Source: Saprospiraceae bacterium
GTDB lineage: Bacteria; Bacteroidota; Bacteroidia; Chitinophagales; Saprospiraceae
Length of the DNA stretch: 64,000 nt
Assembly: GCA_022841745.1 (NCBI GenBank)
Contig: JALHQW010000044.1
Location: 1-64,000, forward strand
Direction of reading: 5' to 3'
The notes beneath the pieces are model-generated. The model made no database searches, had not been told where the DNA came from, and was given only the letters and a program-made list of their open reading frames with translations. Below, in pieces: positions 1 through 7,241 of the stretch (position 1 is the stretch's first letter; the number at the start of each line of letters is the position of its first letter). The position numbers were made by a program, and so were the translations under genes.

Positions 1-90
1 AGTACAAGTCCAAAATCTTTGGGTTCTTCATATGCCGCTACTTTTAGCGGCAAGTTAATGTTGATTAGAACCCTTTTTCAAATAACCTAA

Positions 91-1080
91 TCTTCGACCT
101 GCAATAGGTCAGTTGATAAATGGAATGGTGAGGTTTATTCTCCCTCCGACTTGCCTGACGACCCCAATGCACCTGATTCCTTGACCACACTCAGCAGTGA
201 TGGATCTGGAACAATGGTGATTGATGAAAATGGTGACGTTCATTTATTTTACCCATTGCTGTATGCAAATGGCAATCCAGTTGATACAGGTATTTATTTG
301 GAATTAGGGACAAATGGCATAGCCTATTGGAACGAAACAACAGGTGACGTAGCTGTGATAGCTGGTGCAGAGGACTTTGATGGCGACCAAACAATTACAC
401 TTGGCGGCATCATTGGGGACTACCGTTACTCTAATTCCACCTTAGCTAGCTTTCCAAATGCTTCTATTGACGAAGATGGCAATCTCTACCTTGTTTTTAT
501 GGCCTTCCATGAACTTTTCACAGATGCCGACGGCCTAACCTATCGCCATATTTTCATCACAAAATCTGAAGACGGCGGTGAAACGTGGAGCGCCCCTTTC
601 GATCTCATCAACGAAGATATAACAGATGAACCAGGGTTCATCGAGGCCGCTTATCCCGCTATTCCAGCCCAAACAGGCGATGCCATTCAGGTGATTTACC
701 AGCAGGATTACATTCCGGGCCTCACTGCAGCCAATGTAACTGTCCCAGACCAGTACATCATGCATTTTTCCTTAGACAAGGAAACCTTCGGGCCTGTTTC
801 CAGTGCAAAGGAGCAAACCCAACTTGCCCAGCGACTTACCCTTTCACCTAACCCTGCACATGAGCAGGTACAGGTAGGGTTCGAGTTGGCTGCTCTTGCT
901 GATGTGGAAATCGGGGTTTTTGACCTGTTCGGGAGGCAGCTATCCTACAAGCAGCTTGGCAAGTTGACCGCTGGCGAGCATCGGACAGTTCTTGGACTGA
1001 AGGATTTTCCAAAGGGAGTCTATGCCGTGAAAGTTGTGGCTGATGGACTTGGTTCTGTACAGAAATTGGTCGTGGACTAA
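91..1080 (+). CDS. Secreted T9SS-sorted protein with Asp-box, 5' part missing or broken
   Basis: The C-terminal part of an exported protein. An Asp-box (BNR-like) motif SEDGGETWSAP lies near the middle. The last ~80 residues form a typical T9SS sorting domain, starting LSPNPAHEQV and ending with a KGVYAVKV-type strand and QKLVVD. Such domains direct export across the outer membrane and surface attachment. The frame is open only from position 91, after an in-frame TAA at 88-90. No convincing ATG or signal peptide exists, and the other two frames are also closed just upstream. The gene is therefore either truncated or frameshifted near the window edge. Asp-boxes occur in sialidase-like propellers, but one copy does not fix the function. 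It is host DNA outside element A. Confidence 0.6.
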   Translation, partial: SSTCNRSVDKWNGEVYSPSDLPDDPNAPDSLTTLSSDGSGTMVIDENGDVHLFYPLLYANGNPVDTGIYLELGTNGIAYWNETTGDVAVIAGAEDFDGDQTITLGGIIGDYRYSNSTLASFPNASIDEDGNLYLVFMAFHELFTDADGLTYRHIFITKSEDGGETWSAPFDLINEDITDEPGFIEAAYPAIPAQTGDAIQVIYQQDYIPGLTAANVTVPDQYIMHFSLDKETFGPVSSAKEQTQLAQRLTLSPNPAHEQVQVGFELAALADVEIGVFDLFGRQLSYKQLGKLTAGEHRTVLGLKDFPKGVYAVKVVADGLGSVQKLVVD

Positions 1081-1100
1081 ACCTGACTGCCTAAAACAAA

Positions 1101-1137
1101 AAAAGGTGTGCGGGGTCGGCCCCGTACACCTTTTTTT
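1101..1137 (+). terminator. Rho-independent terminator after the T9SS gene
   Basis: A GC-rich stem (AGGTGTGCGGGG pairing with CCCCGTACACCT, one G-U) closes a short TCGG loop and is followed by seven T. It sits 20 nt after the stop codon at 1080. The flanking A run would also allow leftward termination. Confidence 0.85.
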
Positions 1138-1157
1138 GTCGCTAAAAACCAATAAAA

Positions 1158-1192
1158 AAGCGCAACAAGTTGACAATGAACTCGTTGCGCTT
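1158..1192. repeat. Inverted repeat just outside the left att core
   Basis: Two 14-nt arms, AAGCGCAACAAGTT and AACTCGTTGCGCTT, pair with one mismatch around a 7-nt loop. They end 4 nt before the att core at 1197. They could be a second terminator, or a site linked to the original integration target. The match is real; the role is unknown. Confidence 0.5.
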
Positions 1193-1196
1193 ATGC

Positions 1197-1212
1197 TGTA
1201 CCCGCGACTGGA
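1197..1212. other. attL of element A (16-bp core)
   Basis: TGTACCCGCGACTGGA, identical to the 3' end of the tRNA-Leu gene at 54089-54104 and to the middle copy at 25897. To its right, the stretch TTGATTGTCAGTTG (about 1239-1252) resembles TTGATTATCAGTTG to the right of the middle copy. This suggests integrase arm-binding sites. Confidence 0.9.
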
Positions 1213-1284
1213 GTACACAAACAAATTCTTATCAAGTTGATTGTCAGTTGTTTACGTTTTGTATAGACAGGCCCTAGACACCGC

Positions 1285-1854
1285 TCAGTTGTCCACGTCC
1301 TGTTCCGTTGTTTTTACCTTTTTTATGTCCTTTATTTTGCAGAACACATATTTGGCTCCTGCCAGCTCTTCAATTTTTTCTTTGATAGCAGACAGGTAAA
1401 CCCGCTGTTTTGCCTCCTCACCTGTCCCAAAGACGGCCACTATCAAATTATCATTCTTGTATTTATTGTTCATATAATCCGCCATCTGCCCTACCAATCG
1501 TTGAAGACTGGCCGATTTGAACAATGCCCTAGCAAGCTTAACTTCTATTCCAATCTTGCCCTTCCCTATATCGAAGTCAATCTTCAACCCATTGATTCCT
1601 TCGACGCCTTGCTCCCTATTTACATGCACAAAATGCTTGTTTAGGTGCTCAAAAAGCTGTTTTTGGATGGATGCCTCAGTGAAGCCTTCCAGTAGCTTGG
1701 GGTTTTGGCTGGCCACAAAATCCTCAAGAGCTTCTACCACTAGGTCCATGGTGACCGAATCGTCTTCTATCCGGCCCTCTTTGTCCCGGTTGGTTTTGAG
1801 GAAGAGGTAAAGGATTACCGCCCCTCCGATCACGTACAAAATTTCTGTATCCAT
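1285..1854 (-). CDS. Membrane-anchored PD-(D/E)XK nuclease-like protein, accessory gene
   Basis: A 189-residue protein with one N-terminal membrane segment (about residues 5-19) followed by a charged soluble domain. Residues 90-110 (LKIDFDIGKGKIGIEVKLAR) fit the PD-(D/E)XK nuclease core: Asp93/Asp95, then Glu104-x-Lys106 on the next strand, with a Gln (Q123) on the following helix. The fold call is inference from this motif. The gene lies alone, leftward, between attL and the repressor and has no counterpart in element B, as expected of a cargo gene expressed from the lysogen. A membrane-bound nuclease-like lysogen protein could act in superinfection exclusion or defence; no partner gene is visible. 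Confidence 0.6.
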   Translation of the reverse strand: MDTEILYVIGGAVILYLFLKTNRDKEGRIEDDSVTMDLVVEALEDFVASQNPKLLEGFTEASIQKQLFEHLNKHFVHVNREQGVEGINGLKIDFDIGKGKIGIEVKLARALFKSASLQRLVGQMADYMNNKYKNDNLIVAVFGTGEEAKQRVYLSAIKEKIEELAGAKYVFCKIKDIKKVKTTEQDVDN

Positions 1855-1901
1855 ATCTGATGAGTTATTTAGTTACACCATTGTGCTTCTCATAGTATTT
1901 A

Positions 1902-2318
1902 TCATTCCTTTTCCAGCCGCCCTACCCTATCCTTCAGCTCCACTACTTCTTTCCGCAGCTCATCCAGCTGCCGGAAATACTCCGTCCCTTCTACCATCAT
2001 GCTGCTGGCCACATACGCATGGGCTTCCTCGTCGCCTCGCAAAATATCTGCTGGCTTGTCAGGCAGGATAAACTTCCACCCCTGTCTTGGCCTATCAGGT
2101 ATGTCTCCAGCAGTCAATTCGACAAACATCCATCGAGACATGATGATGCCAGTCATCTGCTCAAGCATGAAAAGGAACTGAACCGATGGCTTAGTATTGC
2201 CAATCACATAGCTGGCCACCGCTCCCCTGCCTAGCCCTGCATGTTCACCAAGCTTATCCCTCGACATGCCAAATCGCTTGCACACAAGGTCAATGTTCGT
2301 TTTGTAATACTCTGTCAA
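1902..2318 (-). CDS. XRE-type repressor of element A
   Basis: 138 residues. The first ~60 form a helix-turn-helix of the XRE/Cro type (MSRDKLGEHAGLGRGAVASY around residues 18-37). The C-terminal 30 residues are a heptad-rich coiled coil (LDELRKEVVELKDRVGRLEKE), probably for dimerisation. It is transcribed leftward, divergent from the early gene at 2438. A perfect 15-bp inverted repeat lies in the intervening 119 bp, so the gene most likely controls the lysis-lysogeny choice. The element B repressor sits at the same place but has little sequence similarity outside the HTH. Confidence 0.8.
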   Translation of the reverse strand: MTEYYKTNIDLVCKRFGMSRDKLGEHAGLGRGAVASYVIGNTKPSVQFLFMLEQMTGIIMSRWMFVELTAGDIPDRPRQGWKFILPDKPADILRGDEEAHAYVASSMMVEGTEYFRQLDELRKEVVELKDRVGRLEKE

Positions 2319-2338
2319 TCAGTAGAATGTAAAAGACT

Positions 2339-2375
2339 GCAAATTTTTGATGATTTTTTTTCATCAAAAATTTGC
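2339..2375. promoter_or_regulatory. Operator: perfect 15-bp inverted repeat
   Basis: GCAAATTTTTGATGA and its exact reverse complement TCATCAAAAATTTGC flank seven T. The repeat lies between the divergent repressor and early gene. Its right arm contains the TTTG of the rightward promoter, so a bound repressor would block that promoter. The T spacer could also make it a weak terminator, but the position favours an operator. Confidence 0.75.
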
Positions 2376-2403
2376 ATATTTCATTAATACGCTGTTACCT
2401 TCG
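2371..2403 (+). promoter_or_regulatory. Early rightward promoter of element A
   Basis: TTTG at 2371-2374, 21 nt, then TACCTTCG at 2396-2403. This is one base from the Bacteroidota -7 consensus TANNTTTG, and the spacing is acceptable. It overlaps the operator and precedes the gene at 2438 by 34 nt. Confidence 0.55.
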
Positions 2404-2437
2404 CACTAACATACTCAAAAATTTTAGTAGAAAAATT

Positions 2438-2707
2438 ATGGAAGCGAAAATTCAAAGCAAAGAGAGCATCCTTGACTTCGTGCGCCGGGTAAAACTGCAC
2501 CGGCTACTCCCGGTCGGCACACCGAGAAAGATTGCTCAAAACTTGGGCAAAAACGACAGCACCGTTCGCGGTGTCAGCAAGGGCCAATGGACTGACCTCG
2601 ACATACTGGAAGCCACAGCCAACGAGCTGATGCGATGCGGAGAGGTTGGCCAGTCCCTGATGGAAATGGTGGCAGAAGAAAGGCTACATGTAAAAATAGC
2701 CGCCTAA
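2438..2707 (+). CDS. Small early regulator-like protein
   Basis: 89 residues. The start at 2438 is preferred to an in-frame upstream ATG at 2372, which would overlap the operator and promoter. Residues ~20-55 (GTPRKIAQNLGKNDSTVRGV) read like a helix-turn-helix, suggesting a Cro- or CII-like regulator. It is the first rightward gene after the operator, the position of Cro in lambdoid circuits. It has no clear homology to the 125-residue protein at the same place in B. Function is inferred from position and this motif only. Confidence 0.6.
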   Translation: MEAKIQSKESILDFVRRVKLHRLLPVGTPRKIAQNLGKNDSTVRGVSKGQWTDLDILEATANELMRCGEVGQSLMEMVAEERLHVKIAA

Positions 2708-2805
2708 AAATATTAAGTATGGTTATTTGAACCGGGTGCGTAGGTAAAACAACAAATCAAATAAGCTGGGATTGCCACTTGCGCACTACAGTTTGATAAA
2801 ATAGC

Positions 2806-3254
2806 AGTGGCCACTGGAAGCGGTGGCCACTCTATAAAAGTTCATTTGGTTTTTTGGGGTTATCCCGTCCCCTGGTCGCTTGCGGCTGGGGGGCGTTCCC
2901 CCTGAAGATTAAATCAGAGAGCGTGTTTAGTAGTTAAAATGTTGGGTTGCCGGGCGATGGCTCGGCAGCTTTTAACTGGAAAACCAGAAAGCATAAACTG
3001 CCGGTGAGGCTCCTAGTGAAGCAACCGGGGCGGGGACGTGCATAGCAAGCCCCGCCCCACATCGAAGGCCAAAAAAAATTGAGTGTTCATAGTGTTTCAA
3101 TGACATTGTTTTAGCGCCCGCAGGGAGGCAAGTTGGCGGTGGGCTTTTTGAAACAACCAGGCGAGCGTTCCCGGATACGGGCAAAAAAAAAGCCGGTGCG
3201 TCAACACCAGCTCCGTAGGCGGGGCGCTCGCCCTACCATACCATAGTACCGCAA
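2806..3254 (+). ncRNA. Conserved structured non-coding block (copy A)
   Basis: A ~450-nt gap with no plausible gene, strongly conserved with 26982-27411 in B although neighbouring genes differ. Successive hairpins: AGTGGCCAC/GTGGCCACT (2806-2831); CCCC-GGTCG/CGGCT-GGGG; GGGGG/CCCCC; GCCGGGC/GCTCGGC with a 4-nt loop; CCGGT/ACCGG; GGGGCGGGG/CCCCGCCCC. An outer pairing GGCGAGCG (about 3160) with CGCTCGCC (about 3224) is replaced in B by GGGCAAGG/CCTTGCCC, a compensatory change at several positions. Other stems switch G-U to G-C or G-C to A-T. A 1-nt indel argues against coding. It ends just before the ATG at 3255. It could be a stable RNA, a long regulatory leader, or a folded DNA element (origin or packaging site). 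Confidence 0.7.
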
Positions 3255-4829
3255 ATGTATTCCAAATCAACGAATTACGCAAACAGCATGATGAGCTGGA
3301 CGGAACCAACGACTAAACTGCAACTTGCCTATTTCAGCAAACATGCGCCTGAGCGCAAGTTGTTCGGTTGGTTCTTGTGGGCGCTCTTGGGCATTTGGGC
3401 CATTGCCGACTTCTACGGCTTCCAGATGCTGTTCACCGAGCACCTGCCAGCCCTGGAGCAATTCAAGAACGTCGTCACCGTTGCCATCCTACTGGTGCTC
3501 CATTATTCCCTGTACATCACAGCCAAAACCTACTGGTTTGCTGCCCTCGATGATGGCCTTGCCGAAACAGATGAGGAAAAAGTGCAAGCGGCCAAAACCG
3601 ATGCCACGCCTTGGATACCCATCACCATCACCCTGCTGATGCTCTTCGCATCGAGGGAGGGCAGCAAGGCGCTCCTGCAAAGCATGGCACCAGTGGCCAC
3701 CATCACCGCCACCACCGGGGCTGACAACGAAAAGTCGGAAAAGCTGGAGTCTGAAAAAAGGGCACTCGACCACGACCTAGCTGCAATCGAGTCGCTGTAC
3801 GCCGACCAGATAAAGGCTGCCGAGAAACCGCACCGGGACGCCATAACCCGGCTAACCCGCAGCCGGAACAATACGCCCTGGAACGAGAAGGCCCGGCGCG
3901 CTACCCTACTAGCCGAAATAAGGAAAGAAGAAAAGCTCAGGGATGATGCCGGCACGGCCCTACTTGCCGAAAAAGGGGTAAAACAACAAAACGCCATGGG
4001 CCGCTATGAAGCGGCCGTGACGCTCATCCAAGGCTCACACACCACTGCGGTCAAATCCATCGAATCGGTCAATAAAAGGGAGTTGGTGGCCGAGGAGCAG
4101 GGCAAGGCTGTGGCCAATCGGTACTCGTGGCTCATTTCGGTGCTCCTTGCGGCGCTGTTTTGGGGCACTTGCTACCGGTGGGTGAAAATCAACCTCAAAT
4201 CGGGCATCCGACCAAACTACACGTTCACAGAATTTGACAAAAACGGCGGCAGCTGGGCACTGCTCAAATTGGCCGTACAGGATGCCTTTAAGCGTCAGTC
4301 GTTCCGTTTCAGTGTTTGGCTCCATGCCACCCTATCCCGTGGCGCCAGGGAACTTCCCAAAATGGATGGCCGCATCAATTTTGTGGACCCGGACGAAAAC
4401 GAAACCGGTGATGATTTCGATGGCTCGCCCACCCTACCCACCGGCTCGGACGAAGACAATATCCGGCAGATGTACGTCCAGCGACGCCATGAATCGCCCA
4501 AGTCAAAAGATACCGCTGTTACAAGTGATAGGGTAACAGGCACCGATGCTGTTATAACGGTGGTTTATGACAAATCCAAGGCCCGTTTGCAAAAACTGTT
4601 ACAGCTCATCCAAGCGTACCACGGCAATTGGGGCAAAGACGACGGCGGTAAGACCAGTACCATCACAGAGAAGCTTGCCAAGCATTGGGCAGAGGCCCAC
4701 GCAATCGTAGAATCAACCCCAGCGGAGGTACTAGGGGAGACACTCACCAGGTACCACAACATCCTCGACAAGGACATTGAGCTATTTTCGAAACCACGTC
4801 CAAGGGATTTGAAAAAAGCTTCAGCATAA
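3255..4829 (+). CDS. Polytopic membrane protein with central coiled coil
   Basis: 524 residues, not a family I can name. Membrane segments lie at about 35-57, 72-95, 117-135 and 290-310. Between the third and fourth is a ~140-residue charged helical region (150-290) rich in Glu, Lys and Ala that should form a coiled coil. The last ~210 residues are hydrophilic. Element B has the same architecture at 27412 with an almost identical N-terminal start (MYSKST-YA). The ATG follows the structured block directly. It opens the early operon, so it may tether replication or assembly to the membrane. The start is supported by conservation of the first residues in both elements. Confidence 0.75.
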   Translation: MYSKSTNYANSMMSWTEPTTKLQLAYFSKHAPERKLFGWFLWALLGIWAIADFYGFQMLFTEHLPALEQFKNVVTVAILLVLHYSLYITAKTYWFAALDDGLAETDEEKVQAAKTDATPWIPITITLLMLFASREGSKALLQSMAPVATITATTGADNEKSEKLESEKRALDHDLAAIESLYADQIKAAEKPHRDAITRLTRSRNNTPWNEKARRATLLAEIRKEEKLRDDAGTALLAEKGVKQQNAMGRYEAAVTLIQGSHTTAVKSIESVNKRELVAEEQGKAVANRYSWLISVLLAALFWGTCYRWVKINLKSGIRPNYTFTEFDKNGGSWALLKLAVQDAFKRQSFRFSVWLHATLSRGARELPKMDGRINFVDPDENETGDDFDGSPTLPTGSDEDNIRQMYVQRRHESPKSKDTAVTSDRVTGTDAVITVVYDKSKARLQKLLQLIQAYHGNWGKDDGGKTSTITEKLAKHWAEAHAIVESTPAEVLGETLTRYHNILDKDIELFSKPRPRDLKKASA

Positions 4830-4856
4830 TCTACAACCATTCAAATCAAAACCATC

Positions 4857-4988
4857 ATGCTAACACCAAACGAATTGTTAATCCTCAAATCCTTTATCAC
4901 GGCCATCCTGATAATCTGTGCCTGGGCATGGACTTGCCAGGATGAAAATAAACCCAGCCATGACCATAAAAATCCAACACCCCTTTAG
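4857..4988 (+). CDS. Conserved small single-pass membrane peptide
   Basis: 43 residues, overlapping the next gene. The first ~25 residues form one membrane segment ending CAWAWTCQ, followed by a hydrophilic tail. Element B has a 32-residue peptide at 28864 ending its membrane segment CAWAWVCQ. Both are preceded by CCATTCAAATCAA about 10-20 nt upstream of ATG and lie just before the same conserved motif. Conservation of the CAWAW-CQ signature across otherwise diverged modules is the evidence that these are real genes. Role unknown; a small membrane effector or holin-like peptide is possible. Confidence 0.65.
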   Translation: MLTPNELLILKSFITAILIICAWAWTCQDENKPSHDHKNPTPL

Positions 4989-5208
4989 AAAATCCGAGAT
5001 CAAGCAGGTCGAGGACTGGCTCAAACTCAATACTGAAGGCATGACCATCGAGGTACACAAATTCAGACCGGGCATGTGCCATTTTGAGGTACAAAGCGAG
5101 CACCCGATGGACTTTTACAAGTTTGGCATTTATAGCGCAATCCATTTGGACGCTCTGCACAAACTCAGGGCCATCAAAGAGCTGAGAAGGAAGCAGCAGG
5201 AGAATTAG
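4942..5208 (+). CDS. Small hypothetical early protein
   Basis: 88 residues from the ATG at 4942; an ATG at 4960 is equally plausible. It overlaps the end of the small membrane peptide in another frame. Basic, mixed alpha/beta composition (MTIKIQHPFRKSEIKQVEDW), no membrane segment, no motif I recognise. It ends four bases before the conserved motif at 5213. No counterpart seen in element B. Confidence 0.5.
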   Translation: MKINPAMTIKIQHPFRKSEIKQVEDWLKLNTEGMTIEVHKFRPGMCHFEVQSEHPMDFYKFGIYSAIHLDALHKLRAIKELRRKQQEN

Positions 5209-5212
5209 ACAT

Positions 5213-5258
5213 ACTAAACATACATCGTGGGAAAACTTCAACCTGGCACATCGCCAGG
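5213..5258 (+). promoter_or_regulatory. Conserved 28-nt block plus hairpin (copy A)
   Basis: ACTAAACATACATCGTGGGA followed by AAAACTTCA, then a CCTGGC/GCCAGG hairpin and AAACCAAATT. Element B has the same block with two A-to-G changes at 28979, followed by a different but equally placed hairpin and AAACCAATT. It lies between the small-membrane-peptide region and the next gene in both. A conserved single-stranded-looking block plus a covarying stem suggests a structured RNA or protein-binding leader. It matches no riboswitch class I know. Confidence 0.6.
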
Positions 5259-5324
5259 CTCAAACCAAATTCAACTCACCCAAAGCGGGGCGGGGTAGTG
5301 TATTCACATTTCAAAAATAACGAC

Positions 5325-5726
5325 ATGAATATCTTGGAAATAGACATGCAGCAATTTGCACCAAAACTTAGCCGGTGGACAGTGGAAACAAGACCAGTAT
5401 TGACTTTTGGCAAAGACGGTTCCTTGCTTTTTCTAGGCAGTAGCCCAGCTGTAACCGGCTTGGAAGCAGGTTCGGGGATTGGCTTTTTCTACGACTCCGA
5501 CTCGCAAACCGTGTACCTCACCGCCGACCCGAAAAGTCCGGTCAAGCTTTGCAGGAAATCAAAATCCAGCGTCAAAAGGCAATACTATATCGGCCTCAAA
5601 AACAAATCGCTTTGCGAGCGAATCAAAACCTATTTGCGAGTCACCCACGACCACGCCTTCAGGACGCTGGTGCATGAACGTGCCCTGGTGCATGGGAAAC
5701 TTGCTTATAAACTTGAACTGCTTTAA
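5325..5726 (+). CDS. Hypothetical early protein, basic
   Basis: 133 residues from ATG 5325, chosen because it follows an untranslated leader; an alternative start at 5298 adds 9 residues. The middle looks beta-rich, the C-terminal third is strongly basic with Lys/Arg pairs (KLCRKSKSSVKRQYYIGLK), suggesting nucleic-acid contact. It is the first gene after the conserved motif, the position held by the DNA methyltransferase in B. Not related to it. Function unknown. Confidence 0.6.
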   Translation: MNILEIDMQQFAPKLSRWTVETRPVLTFGKDGSLLFLGSSPAVTGLEAGSGIGFFYDSDSQTVYLTADPKSPVKLCRKSKSSVKRQYYIGLKNKSLCERIKTYLRVTHDHAFRTLVHERALVHGKLAYKLELL

Positions 5727-5744
5727 TCATTTCAAAATCAATCA

Positions 5745-6110
5745 ATGAAAAAACTAATAATCATCACAGGAAATCCGGGAATGGGCAAAAACCGGGTATT
5801 TCAAGCCATCAAAAAATACCTTCAGCTAGAAAAGGGCAATTGCATCAATTCAAATAGTTTGAGCTACCTAAACAGCTATACTAAAGCATACGTCTATGTT
5901 ACGCCAAGGGCAAAATCCGCAAGAGGCATAGTAAATCACCTGCACGATATGCCAGTGCAGAAAGACGAATCACCCATCGTTTTCCTCGAATTCTGGCACG
6001 ACCTACGCCGGATAAAAGCCTTTGATGTATTTGCAAAGCATTGCACCTACATACACTTGGACACGCCTGATGATGCCGACAAGATCATCCAAAACTTACC
6101 AAACATATAA
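5745..6110 (+). CDS. Small P-loop protein with atypical Walker A
   Basis: 121 residues. The N-terminus KKLIIITGNPGMGKNRVFQA has the form of a nucleotide-binding loop after a hydrophobic strand. The usual Ser/Thr after Gly-Lys is replaced by Asn (GNPGMGKN), which should weaken Mg-nucleotide binding. A second hydrophobic strand with acidic end (SPIVFLEFWHDLRR) could be Walker B, and CTYIHLDTPDD a later core strand. At 121 residues it is a minimal P-loop fold, like small kinases or RNA-virus-style ATPase cores. It could be a kinase-like remnant. No counterpart in B. Confidence 0.6.
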   Translation: MKKLIIITGNPGMGKNRVFQAIKKYLQLEKGNCINSNSLSYLNSYTKAYVYVTPRAKSARGIVNHLHDMPVQKDESPIVFLEFWHDLRRIKAFDVFAKHCTYIHLDTPDDADKIIQNLPNI

Positions 6111-6136
6111 TTTTAATCAGCTTAAATCAATCCCTT

Positions 6137-6550
6137 ATGTCAATCTTAATCAAAGCCGACAAAATCCAAGTCGGGCAAATGGTAAGCACACTTCCAAAAG
6201 AGGTGTGCAAGGTTGAGAAAACAAGTTCAACCATCACCGTTTGGGTTAAAGTAAACGATATAAAAACCGCCTATATCGGCTACCCAAAAGACAGCTTCCT
6301 CGAAGTACACGAGCGAGAAAGCGAAGCGGCAGAAATGCCCGACGATAGCGAGTTGATTGATAGAGTAGTAGCACTTCTTTTCAACTGTGTGCCTAAAATG
6401 CACTGTACCAGTGATGCACTTGATGCTATCACCCACCTCGTACAAAGTGAGGTGTTTGACATTCCCAGGCTCATGGATATTACCAATGACTTTGGCCCTT
6501 TTTTGACTGACATCCGCCCAGAAGTGATTTTGTGCGAAGAAAAATTCTGA
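6137..6550 (+). CDS. Hypothetical early protein
   Basis: 137 residues. The first ~60 residues are beta-rich and could be an SH3-like or OB-like small barrel. A strongly acidic linker follows (HERESEAAEMPDDSELIDR) and then a helical C-terminal half. No catalytic motif or membrane segment. Part of a tightly spaced early operon; the next gene starts 4 nt after its stop. Confidence 0.55.
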   Translation: MSILIKADKIQVGQMVSTLPKEVCKVEKTSSTITVWVKVNDIKTAYIGYPKDSFLEVHERESEAAEMPDDSELIDRVVALLFNCVPKMHCTSDALDAITHLVQSEVFDIPRLMDITNDFGPFLTDIRPEVILCEEKF

Positions 6551-6553
6551 ACT

Positions 6554-6772
6554 ATGACCAATACCGAAAAAAGACCATTCCTCCGCAAGGGAATGCGCAT
6601 TCGCACCTGTGTTTGGCCCAGTATTTCGACTAGGAAAGTCGAGGGCACGGTAGTCAAAGAACCTGGCTACTTCGACGTTGTCAGGGTCGTACTAGACAAC
6701 GACGACGGCATGGCCACCTGGGTTGAAATACAAAGAGTAGAGCTTATTTTTTTACCAGCGCCACTACGATGA
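6554..6772 (+). CDS. Small hypothetical protein, SH3-like barrel candidate
   Basis: 72 residues, beta-rich (VEGTVVKEPGYFDVVRVVLD), with a pattern of short strands typical of small SH3/KOW-like folds. Overlaps the next gene by an ATGA junction at 6769, indicating translational coupling. Function not identified. Confidence 0.55.
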   Translation: MTNTEKRPFLRKGMRIRTCVWPSISTRKVEGTVVKEPGYFDVVRVVLDNDDGMATWVEIQRVELIFLPAPLR

Positions 6773-7227
6773 ATGCCTACACAACCCTCCGCACCCGCCT
6801 CGATGAGGTCATCGAGCAAACCGCCCAGGCGATGAACGCCGCCGTGATGGGCGGCCAACTCACTAGCGACCAGGTGACGGACAAGGTGCAGCACCTTATA
6901 AACCTTGCCAAGAAATTCGCTGAGGTGGCCGACTCGCAGGCCCCAGCGAGCTTCACCGACCAGGAGGCAGCGCCATCGAGTGCGACCGTGGACGTAGTCA
7001 ACCTAATAAACTTGTCGCCCATCGAGCGCCCGGACGTGATGACAGTGGAAACGGCCCCGCAGGTGGGATTCGTCAAGCTCTCGTTCGGCTTCGTGAACCT
7101 GCTACAAGTGGCGCTCCTCGACGTGAGCGCCAAGCAACTATACCTGGTCGGTGGCGTAATGCGCTCCCTAGACCGGGAGGACGTGGTGAAGCTCGTTTAC
7201 CATACCAAACTTTACCAGCTACGATAA
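6769..7227 (+). CDS. Hypothetical early protein
   Basis: 152 residues in two parts. Residues 1-65 are helical (LRTRLDEVIEQTAQAMNAA...), separated by a Ser/Ala/Pro linker from a hydrophobic C-terminal half (VGFVKLSFGFVNLLQVALLD). It lies directly before the DUF3987-like gene and could be its partner, but I recognise no family. Start set by the ATGA overlap with the preceding gene. Confidence 0.55.
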   Translation: MNAYTTLRTRLDEVIEQTAQAMNAAVMGGQLTSDQVTDKVQHLINLAKKFAEVADSQAPASFTDQEAAPSSATVDVVNLINLSPIERPDVMTVETAPQVGFVKLSFGFVNLLQVALLDVSAKQLYLVGGVMRSLDREDVVKLVYHTKLYQLR

Positions 7228-7241
7228 CACTATTCCCATTC

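Noticed and set aside
2972-3184. Minus-strand frames sharing SPAVYxFWF in the structured blocks of A and B
   Set aside because: Similarity comes from DNA conservation; a 1-nt indel and stop positions shift the frame between A and B, so the block is not coding.
2806-3254. Retron, group II intron or OMEGA-type guide RNA
   Set aside because: No reverse transcriptase, intron-encoded protein or TnpB/IscB-like gene is present next to either copy.
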